NCBI RefSeq assembly: GCF_002259605.1
Contig: NZ_MWWR01000004.1
Coordinates: forward strand, 62,001-126,000
Reading direction: 5' to 3'
Length of the DNA: 64,000 bases
Origin: Pseudoscardovia radai
GTDB taxonomy: Bacteria; Actinomycetota; Actinomycetes; Actinomycetales; Bifidobacteriaceae
Shown here: positions 1 to 8,441 of the stretch, piece after piece
Layout of the letters: every line of letters begins with the position of its first letter
Position numbering within the stretch: the first letter of the stretch is position 1
Notes under the pieces: generated by a model
Seen by the model: only the letters and a program-made list of their open reading frames with translations
Told to the model about the DNA's origin: nothing
The model's database searches: none
Program-made: the position numbers and the translations under genes

Positions 1-1158
<1,158 letters not shown>

Positions 1159-1220
1159 TCGTTCTTTCCGTATGGGTGTGGTGTTGGTGCGCGGGGAGGG
1201 TGGGGGAGCCCGCCTGCGTC

Positions 1221-1416
1221 GTCGGCGGCTACGCAGGCCGTCCGGCGGCTACGCAGATCGTCCGGCGGCGTCGTGTTCATCATGCCCCCGTGCCCCGCGG
1301 AGCAATCGTGAGGTGCCTTTCCTGGAGGAACGGTGGGGGGGGGGAATCGTGGATTTTCCTACAGCCGCACCACACGCCGCCGCGCAGTCTCACCGCGCAG
1401 TCTCACCGCGCAGCAC
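1221..1416. repeat. Two short tandem repeats in the UbiB/phasin gap
   Basis: Bases 1221-1273 hold about 2.6 copies of a 20-bp unit built on CGGCGGCTACGCAG. Bases 1381-1416 hold about 2.7 copies of the 13-bp unit CGCGCAGTCTCAC. Between them, at 1344-1358, lies one copy of the recurring GAATCGTGGATT motif. No gene is seen in 1159-1458. Confidence 0.7.
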
Positions 1417-1420
1417 GGCA

Positions 1421-1451
1421 AGGGGCCGCCTCCTTGCGGAACGCGGCCCCT
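1421..1451 (-). terminator. Inverted repeat 3' of the phasin-like gene
   Basis: Nine-bp arms AGGGGCCGC (1421-1429) and GCGGCCCCT (1443-1451) flank a 13-nt loop directly after the stop of the minus-strand gene at 1459. It lacks a clean U-run, so it may be a weak or factor-assisted terminator. Confidence 0.5.
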
Positions 1452-1458
1452 GGGGCGG

Positions 1459-1788
1459 TCACTCGGCGGACTTCGCGTCCTTCGCCGCGTCCTCGGCATC
1501 CGCCTGCTTGGCGAAGGCGTTGACCTTCTTGACGAACTCCGCGCGCTCCTCCTCGCTCATGTTCTTGATGCGATTCTCGAGGGCGTCGCTTTCGGACGCG
1601 CTCGTGGCTTCCTTCGCCTTGCGCTTGAGCTCGGTGTTGAGCTGCTTGCCCTGTTCGACCGTCAGTTCGCCCTTGGCCACGAGGTCGTCGATGATCTCCT
1701 TGCTCTTGTCGGCGCTCATGGCGATGGCTCCGACGCCGGCCAGGAAAATCTTGCGGGCGCCCTCTCCCAGGTCTTCGAATCCAGCCAT
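1459..1788 (-). CDS. Phasin-like / PHA-granule-associated-type small helical protein
   Basis: This is a 109-residue protein starting at ATG 1788 with an AAGGAG site seven bases upstream. The N-terminus (MAGFEDLGEGARKIFLAGVG) has the short hydrophobic patch of the small phasin-like family. The rest is charged, Ala/Glu/Lys-rich and predicted to be a coiled coil, with a C-terminal run of Ala, Asp and Lys. Similar small proteins in bacteria lacking polyhydroxyalkanoate are annotated as phasin-family or hypothetical; a surface-coating, chaperone-like or membrane-associated role is inference. It is a single-gene unit with a possible terminator right behind it, and a long repeat-filled region lies upstream. 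Confidence 0.65.
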   Translation of the reverse strand: MAGFEDLGEGARKIFLAGVGAIAMSADKSKEIIDDLVAKGELTVEQGKQLNTELKRKAKEATSASESDALENRIKNMSEEERAEFVKKVNAFAKQADAEDAAKDAKSAE

Positions 1789-2029
1789 TGTTGTCTCCTT
1801 TGCGTTATGCGGTCTCGTGTGTGTGCGCGGTGTGCGCGGTGCGCACGGTGCTGCGGTGTTGCGGCGTGCGCGGTGCGCACGGCGTGAGGCGGCGAGGCCG
1901 TGGTTTTGCGCGGTAAGGCCGCGTTTTTTCGGATTCGGCTGAGTCCGCGAATGCGGCTTCCTTGCCTGTCTCCACTGTACTACGCGGCGACACCTCATCC
2001 GCGGCACGACGCGGTCTCTTCCGCACCGG

Positions 2030-2462
2030 TTCGTGGCGAAGATTGTGCGCCGCGAGGGTCGGTTTGTGCTTGGGCGGGGTGGTTTCGCGCCGGTGGGCGG
2101 TGCTCGTGGCGAGGTTTCTTCGCCATGAGGGTGTTTTTCCCGCGGCGGTCGGCTTGGGATGGCGGTTGTTGGTGCTCGTGGTGAGGATCTTTCGCCATGA
2201 GGCACGATTTTCCCAAGGAGGCAAGCGCCGGCAGCCGTTTCGGGTGTTCATGGCGAGGATTTTTCGCCGTGAGGGGTGGTTTTGGCCGGGGTTGGCTGTG
2301 GAGATGGGAAAATCGTGGTTCATGGCGAGGATTTTTCGCCTTGAGGCACGATTTTTCCTCTGCCGGCCGCTCTCGCGCCGGTGGTCGGTGCTCGTGGCGA
2401 GGTTTCTTCGCCATGAAGCACGATTCCCCCAACGATTTCTCCGACGCACCCCTCACAACACC
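2030..2462 (+). repeat. Tandem array, six units of 72-73 bp, each with a hairpin
   Basis: Units begin at 2030, 2103, 2175, 2247, 2319 and 2391, so the period is 73 once and then exactly 72. Each begins with a hairpin whose arms resemble CTCGTGGCGA and TCGCCATGAG around a 6-7-nt loop, often followed by GCACGATTT. The remaining 36 or so bases vary. Arm differences preserve pairing on the + strand: the fourth pair is G.U in units 2, 3 and 6, A-U in unit 4 and G-C in unit 1, and the units contain further U.G wobbles. No gene overlaps; the array lies upstream of the phasin-like gene in the gene-free stretch 1789-2700. Confidence 0.85.
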
Positions 2463-2494
2463 CCGATTCTCCGCTCTCCGCCTCGCGGCGAACC

Positions 2495-2668
2495 TTCAGT
2501 GTGAGCGAACGCTCACACTGAAGGGCGTTGACCCCGGTTTGGGACCGCTTTTGTGGGCTCGGGCCCGTTCGGTGTGAGTGTTTGTGTGCGGTGAAGGGCG
2601 TTGACCCCAAGTCCAGCCCGTTTCTGCCGGGTCAGGTCGGTTCAGTGTGAGCGAACGCTCACACTGAA
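2495..2668 (+). repeat. Three palindromes at exact 73-bp spacing
   Basis: Copies at 2495-2522 and 2641-2668 are identical perfect palindromes with 13-bp arms TTCAGTGTGAGCG and CGCTCACACTGAA around an AA centre. A degenerate copy lies exactly midway at 2568-2595. The first two are followed by GGGCGTTGACCCC. They could be operators or hairpin elements. They directly follow the 72-bp array but share no sequence with it. Confidence 0.8.
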
Positions 2669-2706
2669 CGCCCCCTCGACCTGCGCATCCGCTAGTTCAT
2701 CCTCCT

Positions 2707-2930
2707 CTAGTCCACCCAGTGGAACCACGCGTCGAAGATGGTGTGCGCTACGCCTGATTCATCTTCGTCCCTGCCGCCGAGAAGTGTGTCAGCCGCGAGT
2801 CCGTCGGGCATTGTCCGCTGTCCGACCTCGGGGGAGAGAACCCGGTAGCCATGCCGAGCCAGCACGTCTGGCACGCGATGCTGCCCGTCCCACGGAAAGT
2901 CGGCGGTGAAACGGGACGGCGACACCGGAA
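2707..2930 (-). pseudogene. Possible 3' fragment of a truncated gene next to tRNA-Ala
   Basis: Reading the minus strand from about 2930 to the stop at 2707 gives roughly 70 residues of ordinary-looking protein (for example GQHRVPDVLARHGYRVLSPE, ending FDAWFHWVD). The only upstream continuation of the frame runs through the tRNA terminator and the tRNA itself, so no credible start exists. I do not recognise the family. A gene remnant left at a tRNA locus, a common integration site, is the simplest reading. Confidence 0.35.
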
Positions 2931-2943
2931 AAGGCGACGCCGG

Positions 2944-2981
2944 AAAACAAAAACCTGCTGGGCCGAATCGGCGCCAGCAGG
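2944..2981 (-). terminator. Rho-independent terminator of tRNA-Ala
   Basis: Nested stem with arms CCTGCTGG (2954-2961) and CCAGCAGG (2974-2981), and inner arms GCCGA and TCGGC around a single base. On the minus strand it is followed by TTTTTGTTTT. It starts three bases past the tRNA 3' end. Confidence 0.9.
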
Positions 2982-2984
2982 CGG

Positions 2985-3060
2985 TGGTGGAGCTAGGGGG
3001 AATCGAACCCCCGACCTTCTCCATGCGAAGGAGACGCGCTACCAACTGCGCTATAGCCCC
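2985..3060 (-). tRNA. tRNA-Ala (anticodon CGC)
   Basis: The minus strand folds into a 76-nt cloverleaf: acceptor GGGGCTA with TAGCTCC (one G.U pair), D-arm GCGC/GCGC, anticodon stem TCTCC/GGAGA with loop TTCGCAT giving anticodon CGC, T-arm GGGGG-TTCGAAT-CCCCC, and an encoded A-CCA end. Anticodon CGC reads GCG (alanine), a frequent codon in this GC-rich genome. Confidence 0.96.
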
Positions 3061-3194
3061 ATGTGCATCAGCACACAAGTGGCAATTGTACAACGCGATT
3101 GCCGAGTATGCAAATCCGCCGCGCCGGGTGGGCGGAAGGAGAGATACGGGAGGGGAAGGGAGAAGAGGTTGGGGAATCGTGAATCGTCGGCCGG

Positions 3195-3276
3195 AACACT
3201 GTGATGGCTTGCGGACATTTTCGGACGATTTTGGCCTCGAAATCGTGGATTTGTGTCCGGAAGCCATCACATTGTT
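3195..3276 (+). repeat. Large palindromic element (family 2), solo copy
   Basis: The 82-bp near-palindrome has outer arms ACACTGTGATGGCTTGCGGA-type (left) and TCCGGAAGCCATCACATTGT-type (right) and an inner stem ACGATTT/AAATCGT. It contains the AATCGTGGATT motif in its core. It starts two bases beyond the dedA stop, on the 3' side of that gene. Other copies lie at 8132, 14757, 27601, 34361 and 45595. Confidence 0.85.
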
Positions 3277-3277
3277 T

Positions 3278-3973
3278 TCAGGCGGTCTCGCCCTCCGCGT
3301 CAGCGCCCGCGCTCTTCTTCTTGCCGAACTTCGCCTTGACCAGGCCGATCACCGTCGGCGCCAGCGAAATGAGCAGGATGAAGACGATCACCAGCTCGAA
3401 ATGCTCCTGCACGAACCGCACGCCGCCGAAGAAGTAGCCGAGCAGCGTGAACAGCGACGACCACACGAGACCGCCAAGCACGCTGAACGGCGCGAAACGG
3501 CGCCATTTCATGCCCGAGATGCCCGAGATAAACGGCATGAACGTGCGGATGAACGGGAAGAAGCGACCGAGGAAGACGGCAAGCGGGCCCCACTTGTCGA
3601 TCATGGCCTGCGTCTTGTCGATGCGCTCGGGCGTCATGGCCTTGACCTTGCCGGATTCGATGATGCGCGTGCCGAAGAAGCGACCGATGAAGAAATTGCA
3701 CTCGTCGCCGATGATCGGCGCGGCCCATACGACCGGCAGCAGCAGATTCAACGGCAGGGCGGCCTTACCGGTCGTCGCGTCGACGGCGGCGAAGCATCCG
3801 GCGGCGAACAGCAGCGAATCGCCCGGCAGGAACGGGAAGAACACGACACCCGTTTCAATGAACACGATCAGGAAAATGAATCCCAGCGTGGGCGCGACAC
3901 CCATGGCGATCCAGCCGGCGATGGCGCCACGCGGGTTCTTGAGAAGGTTGATGAAGAAATTGACGATGCCCAC
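3278..3973 (-). CDS. DedA-family membrane protein (VTT domain)
   Basis: A 231-residue polytopic membrane protein starting at ATG 3973. It has the DedA/VTT hallmarks: FIETGVVFFPFLPGDSLLFA with its conserved Glu and the PGD turn, and GRFFPFIRTFMPFISGISGM with the conserved Arg in the second re-entrant region. A Lys-rich tail (KAKFGKKKSAG) follows the last helix. DedA proteins are membrane transporters or flippases linked to lipid-carrier recycling and envelope homeostasis; undecaprenyl-phosphate is an accepted substrate for some members. It appears to be a single-gene unit, with the family 2 palindrome directly 3' of the stop. Confidence 0.93.
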   Translation of the reverse strand: MGIVNFFINLLKNPRGAIAGWIAMGVAPTLGFIFLIVFIETGVVFFPFLPGDSLLFAAGCFAAVDATTGKAALPLNLLLPVVWAAPIIGDECNFFIGRFFGTRIIESGKVKAMTPERIDKTQAMIDKWGPLAVFLGRFFPFIRTFMPFISGISGMKWRRFAPFSVLGGLVWSSLFTLLGYFFGGVRFVQEHFELVIVFILLISLAPTVIGLVKAKFGKKKSAGADAEGETA

Positions 3974-4218
3974 GGTGAACCTTTCGGGAATGAGCCTTTC
4001 GGAGTTGTCGGTGTCGGTGTCGCGACGATATGCGGCGACGATATGCGGCGCTGCGGTTGCCCCATGCGCCGAATGACAAATTAGTAGCGCCCGGGGATGA
4101 ATGGCGGTCCTGGCATCTGTCTATGCGTACCTGTCACATTTGGGTCACATTTGGGTCACATTTGGGGCGGGACCGGCGCCTGCAGTTGGCGCCCCGCCCC
4201 GCCCGTCCACGCCGCGCA

Positions 4219-6009
4219 TCAGATCCAGGAGTGGAGCCACATGTGCTGGAGCCAGAAATCGTAAGGAATCGGCATGGCGGTCCAGATCGGGTAGAAGTAG
4301 ACGCTTACGAGCACGATCACGGTCATCGTGCCGCCGGCTATCCACCGATACGCGAAGCGGCTCATATTCGTGCGCATCCAGTCGAGCACATAGCAGATCG
4401 CGAGAATCATCCATGGCAGGATCACGATGGAATAGAACGTGAACGTGGTGCGGTTGAGGTACAGCCACCACGGCATCCAGCCGCCCACGAGCCCGATCCA
4501 CACGGCGAGCGCGCGCCAGTCGCCGCGCCGCACGATGATCGCGATGATCAGCGTGAGCACGAGCGAGGCCGTCGCGACCCACCACAGCACCGGGTTGCCC
4601 AGCGACGTGATGGCCGACACGCACTGCGAGCCGGGCTGGGTGGAGCACAGGCCCGGATGCCCCTGCACCTTCTGCCAGTAGAAGCTCGTCGGGCGCGTCT
4701 GCAGCGGCCACGTCAGGGGGTTGGCCTTGTAGGCGTGCGGGCTGTCGAGCGAGGTGTGGAACTTCCACATCGTGATGTGGTACTGCACGAACGAGCGCAG
4801 CCCCTCCGGCAGCCAGGTCACGCCCTCGCCTGGATGCGTGGCGGCCCAGTTGTGCATATACGAATCCGGGTGGATGAACCAGTTGAGCCAGTCGAGGAAA
4901 TACGTGCCGATGTACATCGGCACCATGTACAGCGCGGCGAGCAGGCCGTCCTTCGCCACCAGCGCGCCGAACCAGCGGCGGTAGCCCACGCGGCGGCGGT
5001 TGTAGCCGTCCCAGAGCACCGACGCCACGGCGAAGGCGGCGAAGAAGTACGTGCCCGACCACTTCACGCCGGTCGCCAGGCCCAGCAGCACGGTGGCGCC
5101 GACGCGCCACCACGAGAACGCTACGACCGGCCCTGACGACGCCACGACCAGGCGCACCATCGGCTTGCCGCTCGAATCGTATGCGCCGCCCTCGCCCCGG
5201 CGCTCGCGCGGCTTGAGCGCAACGGTGCGGATCACATTGCCGGGTATCGCCACGTCCCGTTCGTGCGCGGCCTCGAGGCGTTTCAGCGCCCAGTCGCGGT
5301 GGTTGAGCAGGCACAGGAAGGCGCCGAGCACCAGCACCATGATGAAGATGTCGAGGATGCCGATGCGGCTCATCGTGATGCCCGCGCCGTCGACGCTCAT
5401 AAGCAGGCCCGCCATCGCGGCGAGCGTGAGGTTGTGGAACAGGTGCAGCGCCACGCGGCAGATGAGCAGGATGGCGATGGTGCCGGCGATGGCGCTGCTG
5501 GCGCGCCACGCGAAGGGGTTGGTGGCGCCGCCGAAAAGCTTGAGGCCGATGGAGATAAGCCATTTTCCGAACGGCGGATGCACGATGTACTCCGCGTCGG
5601 ATTGGTATAGGTAGATCTGGCCTTGTGCGAAGAGCGTGTCGATTTTGATGCCGTCGATGGCTTTCGGCCAGTTGCGCGCCTCGCCGGTCATCATCATGGA
5701 CCAGGCGTCCTTGACGTAATACGTTTCGTCAAAGGTGATGCTATGCGGAGTGCCGAGGCGGAAGAAGCGCAGGAATCCGCCGAAAAGGGCCATAAGCGTC
5801 GGCACGATCCAGCACTGCGCGCGGTAGGAGAGGCGGTCCCACGGGCGCGAGCGGCGCGGGGTGGTGGCGGCGATGGCGGTCGCGACAAGTGCGGAGGCGG
5901 TGGGCGCGGGCGCGGCAAGGGCGGACGATGCATCCGCCGCGCCCGGCGTCTGCGCCGGCTGCCGCAGGCCGCCTTCGGCCGGCGAGTCGGTTTCATCAAG
6001 AGGATTCAT
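4219..6009 (-). CDS. Polyprenyl-phosphate-mannose:protein O-mannosyltransferase (PMT/GT39), copy 1
   Basis: A 596-residue GT-C glycosyltransferase starting at ATG 6009 behind an AGGTGAGAGG site. A 70-residue Ala/Pro-rich cytoplasmic tail precedes the first membrane segment. FDETYYVKDAW in the first external loop carries the catalytic Asp-Glu of the PMT family. About ten membrane helices and WLPEG, HPPFGKW and LNHRDWALKR-type loops match actinobacterial PMTs. The enzyme moves mannose from polyprenyl-phosphate-mannose to Ser/Thr of Sec-exported proteins at the outer face of the membrane. It is divergent from rsmI, an arrangement known from other actinobacteria, with the 6101 and 6319 reading frames between them. 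A paralogue lies at 20832-22934. Confidence 0.92.
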   Translation of the reverse strand: MNPLDETDSPAEGGLRQPAQTPGAADASSALAAPAPTASALVATAIAATTPRRSRPWDRLSYRAQCWIVPTLMALFGGFLRFFRLGTPHSITFDETYYVKDAWSMMMTGEARNWPKAIDGIKIDTLFAQGQIYLYQSDAEYIVHPPFGKWLISIGLKLFGGATNPFAWRASSAIAGTIAILLICRVALHLFHNLTLAAMAGLLMSVDGAGITMSRIGILDIFIMVLVLGAFLCLLNHRDWALKRLEAAHERDVAIPGNVIRTVALKPRERRGEGGAYDSSGKPMVRLVVASSGPVVAFSWWRVGATVLLGLATGVKWSGTYFFAAFAVASVLWDGYNRRRVGYRRWFGALVAKDGLLAALYMVPMYIGTYFLDWLNWFIHPDSYMHNWAATHPGEGVTWLPEGLRSFVQYHITMWKFHTSLDSPHAYKANPLTWPLQTRPTSFYWQKVQGHPGLCSTQPGSQCVSAITSLGNPVLWWVATASLVLTLIIAIIVRRGDWRALAVWIGLVGGWMPWWLYLNRTTFTFYSIVILPWMILAICYVLDWMRTNMSRFAYRWIAGGTMTVIVLVSVYFYPIWTAMPIPYDFWLQHMWLHSWI

Positions 6010-6100
6010 GCCTCTCACCTTACAGCCCTGAGCCGAATGCCGGAGCGGATTTCGAAGCCGGATGGGGCGCGCGGGCCGGGCCGGGTGGATACTTGGAGGC

Positions 6101-6259
6101 ATGGAAAACATCGAGAACGACCCGCGGAACGCAGACATCGAATCGTCGGATATCGAATCGTCGGACATCGTATCGTCGAAGGCCGCGCCATCTGGCGCCG
6201 TGGAGCTCGCTGCTGAACTTACGGGTATCGGAAGCGTCAGGTCGGCTTGCTTCGCATGA
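6101..6259 (+). CDS. Possible 52-residue protein with DIESSDIESSD repeat
   Basis: This short frame starts at ATG 6101. GATACT, a plausible -10 box, ends seven bases upstream, and GGAGG lies too close (one base) to act as a normal Shine-Dalgarno, so it would be leaderless. The protein is acidic at the start with a DIESSDIESSDIVSS repeat and has no recognisable fold. Its start region (GGTGGATACT, GGAG, ATG) closely resembles that of rsmI at 6918, so it may be a decayed duplicate of the rsmI 5' end rather than a working gene. Confidence 0.3.
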   Translation: MENIENDPRNADIESSDIESSDIVSSKAAPSGAVELAAELTGIGSVRSACFA

Positions 6260-6318
6260 TGACAGGGGCGTAGGCTGTTGCCATGCCGAAACAATGTGGC
6301 TTCGAGAAAGGGAGACTC

Positions 6319-6771
6319 GTGAAGGATTCTGGAAAAGTCTGGAAAATCGTCGGGACGGTCATTGTGTGGGCCACATTGATTATCGGTCTCGTCATGAATT
6401 TCAAAATGCACATGGCTTTGCAGGGCGTCGAGGTGATGCTGCTCGGTGCGCTCATCGGCGATATCGTGAATCGACGGGCCGGCGGGAGCGTGGTAGACAG
6501 GCTGACTGCGGAGAGCCAGGCTTCTGCTCAGGCTGACGCTCAGGGGCGTGTACAGAGGGATGCGCGGGGGAATCAAGCGCAAGGGCAGGCGGAACTCGCA
6601 CATAACCAGGCTTCAACGTGGCGAATCGTGCTGTGGGTGGTCCTCGCTGTGCTTGCGGTCGTTGGCATCGTGCTGCTGTGCATGCACCTTTCTGATGCTG
6701 CGATGTTTGCCTTCGCTGCTGGCTTTGCGATATTTGCCGTTGCTTCGCTCATAGAGACGGTTCGCGCCTGA
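6319..6771 (+). CDS. Small membrane protein of unknown function
   Basis: I prefer GTG 6319, five bases after AAAGGGAG, over the in-frame ATG at 6283, which lacks a site. The 150-residue product has two hydrophobic segments near the N-terminus (VWKIVGTVIVWATLIIGLVM, then a second around MLLGALIGDIV). A polar Gln/Ala-rich middle (QASAQADAQGRVQRDARGNQ) follows, then two C-terminal helices (VLWVVLAVLAVVGIVLLCMH and AMFAFAAGFAIFAVASL). No family is recognised. It sits between divergent pmt and rsmI genes that are often direct neighbours in actinobacteria, so it may be a lineage-specific insertion. Confidence 0.72.
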   Translation: MKDSGKVWKIVGTVIVWATLIIGLVMNFKMHMALQGVEVMLLGALIGDIVNRRAGGSVVDRLTAESQASAQADAQGRVQRDARGNQAQGQAELAHNQASTWRIVLWVVLAVLAVVGIVLLCMHLSDAAMFAFAAGFAIFAVASLIETVRA

Positions 6772-6917
6772 ATCAGATGCGCACCGGCCGTGTGCGCGCT
6801 TGCGCTGTGTACGCAGACGCGCGGCGTAAGAGCTGTGTATCCAGGCGCGCACGCGGTTGAGGGTGGCGTGGGTTGGCTGCCGGCGGAGTTATGCGCGGGG
6901 TGGTGGATACTGGAGAC

Positions 6918-8072
6918 ATGAAATATGCGCATGGCGATGATTATGAAGGACTCGTGTCGAATCGCGGAGAATCGTCGAGAAGGGTGGAGGCATCCGCAGG
7001 CAAACCAGTATTGAGCAATCAGGGCGCGCTCGCGGCGTCTGCAGCTTCCGCGGCGCCTGTGATTCCCGCTGATTCCACGACATCCGCTGCGTCCACTCCT
7101 GATTCCGCTCCTGCGCCCGCCGACGTGCAGGACGATGCGACGCCGATCCAAAGCCGCGACGGCGAAGTTGCCGCAGGCATCCCTGTTCCGCATGGTTGCG
7201 TCGTGCTCGCCGCAACGCCTATTGGCAATACCGGTGATGCCTCGCTGCGCCTCATCGCCCTGCTGCAGCAGGCGGATATCGTCGCTGCGGAAGACACGCG
7301 TCGCCTGTATGACCTTGCCCGTCGCCTGGGTGTGCACGTCAACGGCAGGGTGGTGGCGAACCATGATCACAACGAGCGGCAGAAGGCCGATTCCTTGCTG
7401 GACGAAGTGGAGGGCGGCGCCACTGTGCTGCTTGTCTCCGATGCCGGGATGCCCACGATTAACGACCCCGGCCTGGCCATCGTGCGCCGCGCTATTGAAC
7501 GCGGTCTGCCTGTGACCTGTGCCCCGGGGCCCTCCGCCGTGCTGGATGCATTGGCGCTCGCCGGCCTGCCTACTGACCGCTTCTGCTACGAAGGTTTTGT
7601 GCCGCGCAAGGCGAGTGACCGTGAGCAGCGGCTGCGCTCGTTGCACAACGAAATGCGCACCATGGTGTTTTATGAGGCGCCGCATCGCATTGCGGAGACG
7701 ATGGATGCGCTGCTTGCGGCGTTCGGCCCCGACCGTCAGATGGCGCTGTGCCGTGAGCTGACCAAGGATTACGAGCAGGTGCGGCGCGGCACGATCGGAC
7801 AGATCCGGCAGGGCGTGATCGATGACCCGCCGCGCGGCGAAATCGTGCTCGTGCTGGCCGGCGCGTCGGCCGAGGACGTGAACGAGGCATCGCCCGAGGT
7901 GCTTACGGCCGAGCAGCTCGCGCGGCTGGCGCAGGAGCGCGCGAAGTCCGAGGGCGTGCGCATCAAGGACGCGATTGCCGAGGTTGTCAAGGAGCATCCG
8001 CTGCCCGACGGCTCGTTCCCGAACCGCAAGGAGGTCTACCAGGCCTCCCTCTCCCTGCGCGACAGTGCCTGA
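6918..8072 (+). CDS. rsmI: 16S rRNA (cytidine1402-2'-O)-methyltransferase RsmI
   Basis: A 384-residue protein. The tetrapyrrole-methylase fold starts near residue 95 with VVLAATPIGNTGD, then AAEDTRRLYDLARRLG and VSDAGMPTINDPG, the SAM-binding and active-site signatures of RsmI. The family is usually about 280 residues; the first 90 or so here are a low-complexity Ala/Ser/Pro/Asp extension. ATG 6918 is chosen because GATACT ends six bases upstream, consistent with a leaderless transcript; no spaced Shine-Dalgarno is present. RsmI 2'-O-methylates C1402 in the ribosomal decoding centre using SAM. A family 2 palindrome (8132) follows the gene. Confidence 0.94.
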   Translation: MKYAHGDDYEGLVSNRGESSRRVEASAGKPVLSNQGALAASAASAAPVIPADSTTSAASTPDSAPAPADVQDDATPIQSRDGEVAAGIPVPHGCVVLAATPIGNTGDASLRLIALLQQADIVAAEDTRRLYDLARRLGVHVNGRVVANHDHNERQKADSLLDEVEGGATVLLVSDAGMPTINDPGLAIVRRAIERGLPVTCAPGPSAVLDALALAGLPTDRFCYEGFVPRKASDREQRLRSLHNEMRTMVFYEAPHRIAETMDALLAAFGPDRQMALCRELTKDYEQVRRGTIGQIRQGVIDDPPRGEIVLVLAGASAEDVNEASPEVLTAEQLARLAQERAKSEGVRIKDAIAEVVKEHPLPDGSFPNRKEVYQASLSLRDSA

Positions 8073-8131
8073 TCTTGGGTCTCCCTCTCCTCCCGTAACA
8101 GACTCCTCCCGTAACAGACCTCCCTCCCCGT

Positions 8132-8213
8132 AACAGTGTGATGGCTTGCGGACATTTTCGAGGGTTTCGAGCCCCCAAATCGTGGATTTTTGTCCGTAAT
8201 CCATCACATTGTT
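8132..8213 (+). repeat. Large palindromic element (family 2), solo copy
   Basis: Arms run from AACAGTGTGATGGCTTGCGG (left) to CCGTAATCCATCACATTGTT (right) with AATCGTGGATT in the core. Two of its imperfect pairs are G.T read on the + strand, the strand of the preceding rsmI gene. A decayed single unit of the 84-bp family follows at 8229-8261 (CTGGCACGGG, then CCAGTGAGGGCGACTGT). Confidence 0.8.
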
Positions 8214-8349
8214 ATGAATTTCTGAACGCTGGCACGGGGGTAACCAGTGAGGGCGACTGTGGGAGGGGGTGTGGGCGAGGGGCGCCGCGTGGAAGCCGCC
8301 ATAAGAAACCGATATAGCGGCCTCGCTGAGTTTCCGGAGAAAAGCGTGT

Positions 8350-8441
8350 TAAGTGGGGGTCCAGTGGCAGCTCGACCTGGCTCGGCCAATCGGGCCGCAA
8401 AGCCCGGGCCGCAAGCCAGAACCTAAGAGAAGGAGGACCCC
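8350..8441 (+). promoter_or_regulatory. Structured leader that can sequester the Shine-Dalgarno of the URO-D-like gene
   Basis: GGGGTCC at 8356-8362 is fully complementary to GGACCCC at 8435-8441, which covers the 3' half of the AAGGAGGA ribosome site up to the ATG. Between them is a three-storey hairpin: CTGGC 8377-8381 with GCCAG 8415-8419, CGGCC 8383-8387 with GGCCG 8407-8411, and CGGGC 8391-8395 with GCCCG 8402-8406, capped by CGCAAA. This is the architecture of a translational riboswitch or RNA thermometer. I do not recognise a known class. A smaller GCCGC/GCGGC stem lies further upstream near 8297-8323. Confidence 0.6.

Noticed and set aside
2030-2462. CRISPR array (36 + 36 bp layout)
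   Set aside because: Repeats are too diverged between units, change in a pairing-preserving way, and there are no cas genes.
8270-8441. Known SAM, SAH or cobalamin riboswitch before the URO-D-like gene
   Set aside because: The leader is structured, but none of the conserved cores that I know could be aligned; only an unclassified leader is reported.
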